Positions 1 to 7,186 of a DNA stretch of 15,215 nt are shown here, piece after piece; positions within the stretch are counted from its first letter, which is position 1, and every line of letters begins with the position of its first letter. The notes beneath the pieces are model-generated. The model ran no database searches. It saw nothing but the letters and a program-made list of their open reading frames with translations, and was not told the origin of the DNA. Origin of the DNA: an uncultured Clostridia bacterium (GTDB lineage: Bacteria > Bacillota > Clostridia > Oscillospirales > Ruminococcaceae); contig CANDLP010000015.1 of the NCBI GenBank assembly GCA_947385505.1, forward strand, positions 1 to 15,215, written 5' to 3'. The position numbers and the translations under genes are program-made.

Positions 1-703
1 CGAAATTCTTATCCGAGCGCGGCATTTGCCAAACTTCGCCGCTGTCAAGCCACAGCGCCTTCTCACACAACTGTATTATTTGCTCTCCGGAATAAGAGAC
101 AAAGAGAATGGAAGTGCCTTTCGTTTTCATCTCCGACATTTTTTCTATACATTTACCGCAAAACTTTTCGTCGCAAACCGAAAGCGCCTCGTCTACAATA
201 AGTATGTCCGTTTTCACAAAAGCGGCAATAGCAAACGCAAGCCGAGAAGTCATATCGGGAGTGCATTTTTTAACGGAGGTATTAAGCTGCTCCTCCAATT
301 CCGCGAATTTTATAATACTTTTAATGCGCTTTTTCATATATTCTCTTGAAAAACCGCGCATGGATCCGGCTAAATAGATATTGTTCTTTACCGACATTGA
401 AGGGTTAAAGCCCTTATTTTCCGCAAATATCGGGGAGATACAGCCTTTTGTTACAATTCTTCCCGACGTAGGCGTCATTATCCCCGAAATAAGCTTAAGC
501 AAGGTGGTTTTTCCCGCTCCGTTGGCTCCTATCAACGCTAAAGCAGATCCTTTTTCAAGAGTGAAAGAAATTTTTTTCAGTATATTAAGCTCGTCAAAAA
601 GCGGTTCTTTTTTAATCAGCCTTATCGCATAGTCCTTTATCCCGTTTTTTGGGGGCGCTTTGTACGCTAATGAAACATTTTTGGCTTTTACGGCGGTGAT
701 CAT
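1..703 (-). CDS. ABC transporter ATP-binding protein (Wzt/TagH-like), C-terminus cut by window edge
   Basis: Nucleotide-binding subunit that would energise export of a surface glycan or teichoic-type polymer with the permease encoded 29 bp upstream. The ATG at 703 is preceded by GGAAAGG; 234 codons are visible before the window ends. Visible motifs: Walker A GANGAGKTT (residues 59-67), Walker B ILIVDEAL (167-174) with the catalytic Glu, and a D-loop-like SVCDEKF. Two core motifs are unusual. Where this family normally has YSSGM followed by RLAFAIA, this protein has CTPDM (147-151), and the H-loop His of FVSH is Tyr (FVSY, Y204). ATP binding looks intact; hydrolysis may be weakened or the protein may depend on a partner. 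The long N-terminal lead-in before Walker A (about 58 residues) and the flanking motifs fit the polysaccharide-export ATPases better than drug or amino-acid importers. The substrate cannot be told from sequence. Confidence 0.88.
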   Translation of the reverse strand, partial: MITAVKAKNVSLAYKAPPKNGIKDYAIRLIKKEPLFDELNILKKISFTLEKGSALALIGANGAGKTTLLKLISGIMTPTSGRIVTKGCISPIFAENKGFNPSMSVKNNIYLAGSMRGFSREYMKKRIKSIIKFAELEEQLNTSVKKCTPDMTSRLAFAIAAFVKTDILIVDEALSVCDEKFCGKCIEKMSEMKTKGTSILFVSYSGEQIIQLCEKALWLDSGEVWQMPRSDKNF

Positions 704-732
704 TGATTTTCCTTTCCAATTTATTAAAATTT

Positions 733-1518
733 TTATTGGATTGTAAGCAAAAATTTATTTTCCCTCGCTTTAAATACGGATATTCCCAGCAGCATAACCA
801 GAAGTGAATAAACGGAAGCTCTTATAAGAGTTGTTTCCGACGGCATACTTCCCGAACAGCATATCGCCCTCATTATTTCCATATAGTGAACAGCAGGATT
901 AACATAAAAAATAAATCGAATCTTTTCGGGTATAATTTCCATTGGATAAAATACGGGGGAAGCGATAAGCCATATAAACGAAAAAATCAGATAAATCAAA
1001 CGCAGTTTTTTAATAATAGGCTTATAGGCTGCCAAAATCAAGGAAAAGCCAAAAGCAAACATAAATATCAGCACGATCAGAAGCGGGAGCAAAAGTACAG
1101 CCGGGGAAAACGGCGCAGAGGTGAACAGCATTATCGGCAGCGCAAGCGCCGTAAATAAAATCATCAAAGCAGCGCTTTGAATAACAGAAGACAGCACGAA
1201 AAGGTGCTTTGGCAAATATACCGATTTAATGTATACCGCATTTTCTTTTACCGCGTCCATAGCCGAATAGGCGGAGCCGAAAAGAAACAGAAAAATTATC
1301 TCTCCACAGAAGAAAAACAAAGGATAGTTTTCCGCTTTCTCCTCAAACAGTTTTGAAAAGAGAAGCGCCGATAACGCCATCAATAAAAGAGGACATAAAA
1401 TGATAAGCGCGGTTTTAAGCGGAGCTTTAATATACTTTCTTTTAAAGCCGCGCTTTAATATACGCTTAAAAAAATCAAAATATTTTATTTCATTTTCTAT
1501 TTTTTCTATAATAAACAT
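733..1518 (-). CDS. ABC-2 type polysaccharide/teichoic export permease (Wzm/TagG-like)
   Basis: Integral membrane subunit of the ABC exporter whose ATPase gene follows 29 bp downstream. The 261-residue length is normal for Wzm/TagG permeases. A cytoplasmic amphipathic N-terminus (residues 1-35, rich in Lys/Arg/Phe) is followed by about six hydrophobic segments. Family hallmarks are visible: NAVYIKSVYLPKHLF in the middle, and ASPVFYPMEIIPEKIRF followed by NPAVHYMEIMR near the C-terminus, matching the pattern of the ABC-2 membrane family (PF01061). The ATG at 1518 has AAGGGG about 8 nt upstream. It is probably co-transcribed with the ATPase from the extended -10 promoter at 1585-1593. The exported polymer is unknown; the neighbouring polymerase and glycosyltransferase suggest a surface glycan. 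Confidence 0.88.
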   Translation of the reverse strand: MFIIEKIENEIKYFDFFKRILKRGFKRKYIKAPLKTALIILCPLLLMALSALLFSKLFEEKAENYPLFFFCGEIIFLFLFGSAYSAMDAVKENAVYIKSVYLPKHLFVLSSVIQSAALMILFTALALPIMLFTSAPFSPAVLLLPLLIVLIFMFAFGFSLILAAYKPIIKKLRLIYLIFSFIWLIASPVFYPMEIIPEKIRFIFYVNPAVHYMEIMRAICCSGSMPSETTLIRASVYSLLVMLLGISVFKARENKFLLTIQ

Positions 1519-1584
1519 TTTATATTCCCCTTAAACGTATATATCAAGCAGCTGTTTCTTAAGGCAGCGGCGAGGCGTTTTCGC

Positions 1585-1593
1585 ATTATAGCA
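1585..1593 (-). promoter_or_regulatory. Extended -10 promoter for the ABC exporter genes
   Basis: The minus strand reads TGCTATAAT, a TGn extended -10 with perfect TATAAT, about 67 bp before the permease ATG and just downstream of the preceding gene's terminator. No good -35 box is visible at 16-18 bp (only a T-run), as is common for extended -10 promoters. Confidence 0.6.
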
Positions 1594-1607
1594 TTCGCCG
1601 CTCCCTT

Positions 1608-1640
1608 AAAAAACAATCCACTGCGTGGGCAGTGGATTGT
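1608..1640 (-). terminator. Rho-independent terminator after the wall-anchored protein gene
   Basis: On the minus strand, a perfect 12-bp stem (ACAATCCACTGC / GCAGTGGATTGT) with a 4-nt CCAC loop is followed directly by a T-run. It lies 28 bp after the stop codon of the surface protein gene, so it separates that gene from the ABC exporter transcript. Confidence 0.92.
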
Positions 1641-1667
1641 GATTCAAGTTATTTCAATGATATGAAA

Positions 1668-2654
1668 TTACTTTCTCTTCTTAGAGATTACAACCGCAGC
1701 AGCAGCGATAGCAGCAGGAATTACGGCGAGAACTACGCCGGTAGCCTGGTTCTTATCGGAGCCTGTACCATCGGTAGAACCGGTGTTGCCGGAACCGTTG
1801 GAATCGGTTTCGGAAGGAGCATCGGTTGTATCGTCAACGGGAGCAGTGGTGTTGTCGCCGCCGTTGGAACCGTTGTTGGTATTATTGTCGGTAGTATTAG
1901 AGGGCTCGGTAGTGGTGGTTGCTTCGGGAGCAGCAGTCTCGCTGGTGCTTTCGGTATTGCCGGTATCACCGCCGGTGCCGCCGCCGTTATTACCGCCGTT
2001 GTTGTCATCGTCATCGGGATCTTCGGGACCTACAACGCCAAGAAGAGTGTCAACAACAGTATCATCCAATGTAAGGAAGTAATAATCGGAGAAATGCTTG
2101 GTGGTGATGGTCATGAGCTTGTTGTTGCTCTCGCGGTCAATCTCATACCACTCAACCTTGTCTTCATCATCTACGTAAGCGACAACATTAGAATTTTTGT
2201 CGCTTGCTATAGTAAGATCAAGAGCAGCTGTGGGCTCGAACTCTTCCTGATTCTCGTCGTAAAGGCTTACGCGAACAACAGTGTTTACATCAAACTTCTT
2301 TGTTACAAGACGGGGCTTCCAGTTGTTGAGAACATTGTATACCGCATCTTCAACTGTTTCAACCATATCTGCGGGAATGTCTTCACCGGAAACGATGGAA
2401 GCTGCCAATGTAACGGATGCAGCGCCGGCAAATGCAGCCTTAGAGCCTTTTACGAGTATACCGTCTACAGAACCAACCTCAACAATGCTCTTGTCACCGA
2501 TTGTAACGGTAACTGCGGATTCGCTTGCTCCGGGAACTTCGGACCAGCCGGGAAGGTCGGATAAGCCGGGTGTTGCTGCTTCAGCAAAAGCGCTGACAGA
2601 AAGCGACATAGCTGCTACAGTTGCAACAACCGCATTGAAAAAACGCTTTTTCAT
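1668..2654 (-). CDS. Secreted protein with NQATG-type wall-sorting tail and Thr/Asn/Gly/Asp-rich stalk
   Basis: A 328-residue exported protein of unknown function. Residues 1-24 are a signal peptide (MKKR, hydrophobic core, cleavage likely after AFA). Residues about 30-212 form a non-repetitive soluble region with no family I recognise. Residues about 213-301 are a low-complexity stalk rich in Thr, Asn, Gly, Asp and Ser. The end is a sorting-signal layout: NQATG (302-306), a hydrophobic stretch, then SKKRK. This resembles the NPxTG-like variants of LPxTG anchors in Clostridia, so sortase attachment is likely but inferred. The ATG at 2654 has a strong GGAGG 7 nt upstream. The gene lies 79 bp downstream of the polymerase gene on the same strand, so read-through from that promoter is plausible. 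The gene looks more G+C-rich than its neighbours. It could equally stay membrane-anchored if the motif is not cleaved. Confidence 0.8.
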   Translation of the reverse strand: MKKRFFNAVVATVAAMSLSVSAFAEAATPGLSDLPGWSEVPGASESAVTVTIGDKSIVEVGSVDGILVKGSKAAFAGAASVTLAASIVSGEDIPADMVETVEDAVYNVLNNWKPRLVTKKFDVNTVVRVSLYDENQEEFEPTAALDLTIASDKNSNVVAYVDDEDKVEWYEIDRESNNKLMTITTKHFSDYYFLTLDDTVVDTLLGVVGPEDPDDDDNNGGNNGGGTGGDTGNTESTSETAAPEATTTTEPSNTTDNNTNNGSNGGDNTTAPVDDTTDAPSETDSNGSGNTGSTDGTGSDKNQATGVVLAVIPAAIAAAAVVISKKRK

Positions 2655-2733
2655 AATTAATCCTCCAAATGAAAAATAAATTTTTTTTATTGATAACGTC
2701 TTGGCATTAAACCAAGAACAGTTAATCCGATAT

Positions 2734-3945
2734 TTATGTGCCGACGCTGTTATCTTTAAAGAAACCGTCTATATTGGGTACATCAATACGAAGTCTTGTC
2801 TGGTACGGCAAAACGCCGTGCGCTCCTTCCGGAGGAACAATAAGACCGCCGTACATATTATAAACGAAAGCAGATATTGCAATTGCCGCCGTTATACAAA
2901 TCGCTGCTGCGTCGGCCTTTAGTTTAACAGTCCTTGAAACGGTGCGAATCTTTCTTTCGTTTTCCTCAACATCCGACAAATACTTTTCCTTCAAGTTTGC
3001 CTTAAGCTGTCCCTTAAAGGCCAAAATAAGATCAGGAACCGCTATGACCACAAAGATCATTGTATAATAAGAGAAACGTTCAAAAAGCATATGCTTTGTC
3101 ATTACTATCTGCCAGAAACACATCATTAGTGTAAGATGTATCTGAACCTCAAGATTTCTTGTCTTTTCTTTTACAAAATAAGATACAATAACTGCCCCTA
3201 CGGTGAGAATCACGGGAAAAACCGCAAACGCGGGGTGAAGACCCTGTTGTATAAAGACTGAGTCAAAATATTCGCCATGAAATCTTGACAGCATAAAATT
3301 CAGAAAACCGTCCGAAAGCATAAAGTAATAAAACAAACCGAATAAGTAAAGCAGAATAGTTCTTGAATTGACTTTAAGGAGACATACAAAATATACGGGT
3401 ATCATATATAAAACCGTAAAATGGAATAAAGCCGCAAAAAGAACCAACAGCAGGAAGCGCCAGAATTTTTTTCCCTTTAAGAACCCGTAAGCGAAACACA
3501 TTATCGACATAGCAATAGCCTGTCTTATAAAATTCATGTCAAGATAAAAAAGGAAAAAATTAACGTACAAAAAAACCGATATAAACGCGTTTTTTGAATA
3601 CCTTGCTATAACATAAGCGGGACCGATAAGGCTAAGCGCCGAAGTAACCAGCATTATAGCGCCGGGTTTCGCGGTAAACAGCCCCACTATTTTATTAAGA
3701 AGGACGTAGCCTATTTCCCAATCAAAATAGGTCATGTTGTCAAACCCGTGTACCACCATTTTAAAGAATTCTATGGCGTAAGTAGCATAGTCATAACCTA
3801 TCTTATATCTGAAGCCGGCTATTAAAAAACACTGAAAAAAACATATCGACACAAAAAGTATCTGTTTCAGCTTCGTTTTTTTCCCGATACGGAAAATCAA
3901 TGCCCATACAATGATTAAAAAAATATTAAGCAGATATACAAGCAT
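2734..3945 (-). CDS. EpsG-family polysaccharide polymerase (Wzy-like membrane protein)
   Basis: Polytopic membrane protein of 403 residues, expected to join glycan repeat units at the outer face of the membrane. Many hydrophobic segments are separated by short loops, with a final cytoplasmic-like Lys/Arg-rich stretch, one more membrane segment and a short tail. EpsG-family (PF14897) hallmarks are visible: FRYKIGYDYATY (residues 45-56) after the second membrane segment, and WEIGYVLLNKIV (76-87) at the start of the next. The ATG at 3945 follows GGGTGAG. It has a dedicated consensus promoter 140 bp upstream and therefore a leader of about 134 nt. With the glycosyltransferase upstream and the ABC exporter downstream it suggests a surface-glycan locus, although Wzy-type polymerases usually work with a flippase that is not visible here. 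Family confidence is high; the polymer is unknown. Confidence 0.85.
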   Translation of the reverse strand: MLVYLLNIFLIIVWALIFRIGKKTKLKQILFVSICFFQCFLIAGFRYKIGYDYATYAIEFFKMVVHGFDNMTYFDWEIGYVLLNKIVGLFTAKPGAIMLVTSALSLIGPAYVIARYSKNAFISVFLYVNFFLFYLDMNFIRQAIAMSIMCFAYGFLKGKKFWRFLLLVLFAALFHFTVLYMIPVYFVCLLKVNSRTILLYLFGLFYYFMLSDGFLNFMLSRFHGEYFDSVFIQQGLHPAFAVFPVILTVGAVIVSYFVKEKTRNLEVQIHLTLMMCFWQIVMTKHMLFERFSYYTMIFVVIAVPDLILAFKGQLKANLKEKYLSDVEENERKIRTVSRTVKLKADAAAICITAAIAISAFVYNMYGGLIVPPEGAHGVLPYQTRLRIDVPNIDGFFKDNSVGT

Positions 3946-4085
3946 TCAATTCTCACCCGACACAGCTTTCTTTTTTATCTTTCCTTGGGTCTGCACTTAC
4001 CGTTCTTTTTTATTTAACCGAAGAGTCAAAACATTTTTTACCGCAGGTCAGCGGAAGAAATATTTCTACATTTTCGATTAACGTA

Positions 4086-4114
4086 ATTATATCACAAGCA
4101 TAAAAAACAGTCAA
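4086..4114 (-). promoter_or_regulatory. Sigma-A promoter for the EpsG-like gene
   Basis: The minus strand shows TTGACT, 17 bp, then TATAAT, with TGTGA just before the -10 (a TRTG-type extended -10). The predicted start is near 4079, giving a leader of about 134 nt before the ATG at 3945. Confidence 0.82.
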
Positions 4115-4333
4115 TACCAAACCTATAAAACGCTAAAAATTTTGTAAAAATATATTACTTTTGTACATACTGTATCAGTATATTTTGGTGATTATAACCT
4201 GAAACTTTTTTAACTTTATCAATCTTCAATGCTTTTAAAAAGCGACTTTGCGATATCAAGGCAATTTCAGCCGAAAAAAATCTCAACGTTCTCCGAAATC
4301 AGAAAAACAGATAAACGAAAAAAATCAAATTAC

Positions 4334-4362
4334 TGGACAAATTTCACTTTTTGGTGTATAAT
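4334..4362 (+). promoter_or_regulatory. Possible antisense promoter facing the glycosyltransferase gene
   Basis: The plus strand reads TGGACA, 17 bp, TATAAT. Transcription would start near 4369 and run antisense through the end of the glycosyltransferase gene. The match is good, but the surrounding A+T-rich DNA makes chance matches more likely. Confidence 0.35.
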
Positions 4363-4366
4363 ATTT

Positions 4367-5458
4367 TTAAAATATGTCAAGCTTGCGGATATTTTCCTCA
4401 AAAACATTTTTAAGAAAATATTTTTCAGGCAGTTTACAGCTGCGTGAGTTCGGCCGCTCCGCCTTATCCATAAGCTCCGCCAGCCGGGAAAAGTCTTCAA
4501 AGGGGAACAGCTCCGAATTTTCGGGAGCTGAAGCTGCAAGGTCGGAATTTCCTTTCACATCGCTGACTATTATATTTTCGCCGCAGTATAAAGCCTCCAT
4601 TACATTAAAGGGAAGTCCCTCGAACCTTCCCGCCGAAATAAGACAGTCACAGCTTCGGTACAAAGCGTTCATTTTGCCGCAGTGCCCTATAAAAACTGTT
4701 TTTTCCGCAATGCCGAGGTTTTTGGCGAGGCTTTTGCACTCCTCCGCGAGCGTCCCGTCTCCTGCGAACACCACTTTACAATCAGATCTTTTAAGCAGCG
4801 GAAGAGCCTTTATAATGGTCTTTTGGCTTTTTCTTTCGGAGAATTCCGCCGCGCAAAGAAAAAGGAAGGTGTTTTCGCCGGCGCCGAGGTATTCTCTTGT
4901 TTTTTTCCTTATATCGGTTTCTCCGGCGGAGTTTATCGGGGGGAACTTATCTGTATCAAGTCCCATTCCGTTTATAAAAGCAATTTCTTTTCCCAAGGAA
5001 TATTTTTCCGCTATGAGAAGATCCTCTTTGTTCATTACCGCCAATAGGTCGGTGCGATTTCTCAGAAGCTTTTCCGCGGTAAGGTACAGCTTTGACCTTT
5101 TACTTCCGTCATCGCTGAAGAGGTATCCGTGGCATATGTGCACCGTCTTTGTTTTTTTACAGCCCGACAATACGGCTGCACAGCGGCCTATTGCTCCCGC
5201 TAAAGCGGAATTTGTATATAGAACGTCAAACCGTTCCTTTCGCATAAGCCTTGCAAGACGCAATACAACACCGATATTGCCAAAAGAAAAAATTTTCTTT
5301 TTAAAGGGCATTTTTATATGAACCGCTCCCTCATATTCAAAATCGTCATCGGATGCGGTAAAGACAGCGTTCCCGCCGTCTGCAAGATATTTAATGTAAG
5401 GTATATGGAAATTCTTAAAGTGAGAGGCTTTGGAAGCCGTAATTAAAATTTTTTTCAT
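4367..5458 (-). CDS. Glycosyltransferase family 4 protein
   Basis: A cytosolic, probably membrane-associated transferase adding a sugar from an activated donor to a lipid-linked acceptor, as expected in surface-glycan synthesis. The 363 residues show the two-domain GT-B layout. The N-terminal acceptor domain has LARLMRKERFDVLYTNS (68-84) and HICHGYLF (107-114). The C-terminal GT4 donor domain has FAGDGTLAEECK (231-242), VFIGHCGKMNALYRSCD (255-271) and the EX7E motif E280-GLPFNVM-E288. The reading frame stays open 348 bp further upstream, but that part is a shadow of the divergent gene. The ATG at 5458 fits the family N-terminus MKKILITASK and has GGTGGTG upstream. Only 40 bp separate it from the divergent BIG2-protein start, so their promoters must overlap or lie inside each other's coding DNA. 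The donor sugar is not predictable. Confidence 0.88.
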   Translation of the reverse strand: MKKILITASKASHFKNFHIPYIKYLADGGNAVFTASDDDFEYEGAVHIKMPFKKKIFSFGNIGVVLRLARLMRKERFDVLYTNSALAGAIGRCAAVLSGCKKTKTVHICHGYLFSDDGSKRSKLYLTAEKLLRNRTDLLAVMNKEDLLIAEKYSLGKEIAFINGMGLDTDKFPPINSAGETDIRKKTREYLGAGENTFLFLCAAEFSERKSQKTIIKALPLLKRSDCKVVFAGDGTLAEECKSLAKNLGIAEKTVFIGHCGKMNALYRSCDCLISAGRFEGLPFNVMEALYCGENIIVSDVKGNSDLAASAPENSELFPFEDFSRLAELMDKAERPNSRSCKLPEKYFLKNVFEENIRKLDIF

Positions 5459-5498
5459 TAAACACCACCAAAAATAAAAATTCGACAAGGAAACAATT

Positions 5499-7049
5499 AT
5501 GCGTATTTTTAAAAAAAGCTCCGATAAACTAAACAGACTTGCCGTTATCGCTGTTTCGGCAGTGACTGCGGCTGCGGTATTCGGTGCGTTTAACGCCGCC
5601 AATAAGACTAAGGCTTTCTCAGACTCTGATTTTTCCGCCGATCTGGACGGGATATTAGTCATAGGCGCCGAAGAAACGGACGAGGACGGCCTTTTGCCTT
5701 CTATTGAAACGCTTCCGGGAGAATATATTCCCGAGGAAACCACTGAGGAGGAGGTTGACGACCCCTTTAACCCTGATAATGACGAATCTGCTGCGGAGGA
5801 AACCACTCTTCCCGAAGGGATATTTACCTTTGATGTGGAAACGGATCCGGCCGATATAACAACAGCTCCCGCTGATACCGATGATACGGCTGTTCCTCCT
5901 CCGACGCTTTACCTTACATATTATACCTTTAATTTAACGGTAGGTCAAGAGGCACAGATATATTGGTACGTAGAAAACAGTATTTTCGGCGGATACCACG
6001 AATATTTTTCCATAGACGACTCCGCGGTAGCTGAGGTGAGCGAATCGGGCGTAATTAAAGCCAAAGCGGCAGGTACGGCAAATATCACCGTTAAATGGGG
6101 CGACCTTACCGCCACGGCGACGGTAACCGTATCCGAAGCGCAAACCGCCACGCGCCCGCCGGATACCCGACCCGGCACAAGCACTGCTGTGGATCCGGTT
6201 ACGGAAAACACCTCTGACAAAGAACAGGACACTTCTCCTTCCCAGTCGGAACCCGCGCCTGTGCCCAAGGTAAAGCTTGACGGCTGTCTTTACAACACAT
6301 CGGGAAACGCCGTTGGAGACGTGATGTTAAGTATCGGGGAGATGACGGCTGTCACCGATCTTAACGGTTATTTCTCCTTTCCCAGGTCGGATATCGGAGA
6401 GATTAAGATTTTTGCCGCCCTTAACGAACAATTGAGCTGTACGATGAATCTTTCCGATAACGCAACGGTTTTCCTGCTGTACAGCGGGGAGGCGTTAGAA
6501 TGCTTCACTTCTTATGAAGAAATGGCGGCGCGTTTCGTTATAACAGAGATCAGCCTTGAAAAGCCAAGCAAACGCATATACATCGGAGACGTACTGATAC
6601 CCTATTTTCAGTATGAGCCGAGAGACGCCGCTCTTACCGATACTAAGTATGTAAGCTCCGACGAAAATGTGGCGGCAGTAGACCAAAACGGGGTAATTAC
6701 CGCCAAGGCGGCAGGGGAAACGGTGATAACGCTTATACTTAACAACGGACAGGCGCAGACTGCCTTTACCCTTACCGTCAACCCACAGGAGATCGGAAAA
6801 TACAGCGGCATAATCGCTGCTGTTGAAATTTTGATTATCCTGATCGTTTTGGGTTCCGGCTATGCTGTGTATAAAAGATATAAAAGGAGGATCAACGAGG
6901 AGAGCGCGTTTGACTCTGCTCCGAAAACTAACTTTAAATATGCTCATATTCCATCGGAAACGGAGACGGCGCTGAAATCCGATCAATCGAATGAGGAAGA
7001 AGAAAAAGAGGAAAGCGCTGCCGAAGATGATGAAAAAATCAAATCATAA
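5499..7049 (+). CDS. Membrane-anchored surface protein with two BIG2 (bacterial Ig-like) domains
   Basis: A 516-residue exported protein, likely displayed on the cell surface; function unknown. A signal peptide or N-terminal anchor (about 10-35) is followed by an acidic Glu/Asp/Thr/Pro-rich linker (55-135). BIG2 domain 1 covers about 138-212 (GVIKAKAAGTANITV), then comes a Pro/Thr-rich linker. A carboxypeptidase-regulatory-like beta domain follows at about 257-330 (TDLNGYFSFP), and BIG2 domain 2 at about 349-427 (GVITAKAAGETVITL). Near the end is a transmembrane helix (437-459), RYKRR as a stop-transfer signal, and a very acidic 57-residue tail predicted to be cytoplasmic. There is no LPxTG-like signal, so anchoring is by the membrane helix. 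The ATG at 5499 has AAGGAA upstream. It is divergent from the glycosyltransferase and convergent with ibrAB. Adhesin, glycan-binding or envelope-scaffold roles are all possible. Confidence 0.82.
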   Translation: MRIFKKSSDKLNRLAVIAVSAVTAAAVFGAFNAANKTKAFSDSDFSADLDGILVIGAEETDEDGLLPSIETLPGEYIPEETTEEEVDDPFNPDNDESAAEETTLPEGIFTFDVETDPADITTAPADTDDTAVPPPTLYLTYYTFNLTVGQEAQIYWYVENSIFGGYHEYFSIDDSAVAEVSESGVIKAKAAGTANITVKWGDLTATATVTVSEAQTATRPPDTRPGTSTAVDPVTENTSDKEQDTSPSQSEPAPVPKVKLDGCLYNTSGNAVGDVMLSIGEMTAVTDLNGYFSFPRSDIGEIKIFAALNEQLSCTMNLSDNATVFLLYSGEALECFTSYEEMAARFVITEISLEKPSKRIYIGDVLIPYFQYEPRDAALTDTKYVSSDENVAAVDQNGVITAKAAGETVITLILNNGQAQTAFTLTVNPQEIGKYSGIIAAVEILIILIVLGSGYAVYKRYKRRINEESAFDSAPKTNFKYAHIPSETETALKSDQSNEEEEKEESAAEDDEKIKS

Positions 7050-7124
7050 TATATAATACGCTATAATACTAATTCTGCTATAAAATAATATAGACTTCAC
7101 ATACAGTTACAGCGGAAACAGTAT

Positions 7125-7171
7125 AAAAAACAAACGCCGTTCACAGCAGCTCACATTTATTGAACGGCGTT
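7125..7171 (-). terminator. Terminator of the ibrA-ibrB operon
   Basis: On the minus strand an 11-bp stem (AACGCCGTTCA / TGAACGGCGTT) with a 17-nt loop is followed by TGTTTTTTA. It starts 16 bp after the ibrB stop codon. There is no T-run on the plus side, so it does not obviously serve the convergent BIG2-protein gene. Confidence 0.88.
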
Positions 7172-7186
7172 CAGCTATTGGCTGAT

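Larger units (their letters stand above)
3946..4366. other. 421-bp intergenic region between polymerase and glycosyltransferase genes
   Basis: A+T-rich and without a credible gene. It holds the minus-strand promoter at 4086-4114 and its leader, a small inverted repeat ATACTG-TAT-CAGTAT at 4167-4181 just upstream of that promoter, and a plus-strand promoter-like sequence at 4334-4362. I see no clear terminator for the glycosyltransferase gene. Confidence 0.7.

Noticed and set aside
1632..2564. Plus-strand open frame of 310 codons opposite the wall-anchored protein
   Set aside because: Gly/Ser/Val-rich product generated by the low-complexity stalk on the other strand; no ribosome binding site.
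2699..2717. Hairpin TCTTGG-CATTAAA-CCAAGA between the polymerase and wall-anchored protein genes
   Set aside because: Short stem with no T-run on either strand, so not called as a terminator.
4374..5321. Plus-strand open frame of 315 codons antisense to the glycosyltransferase
   Set aside because: It shadows a clear GT4 gene and has no family motifs; its composition follows the opposite strand.
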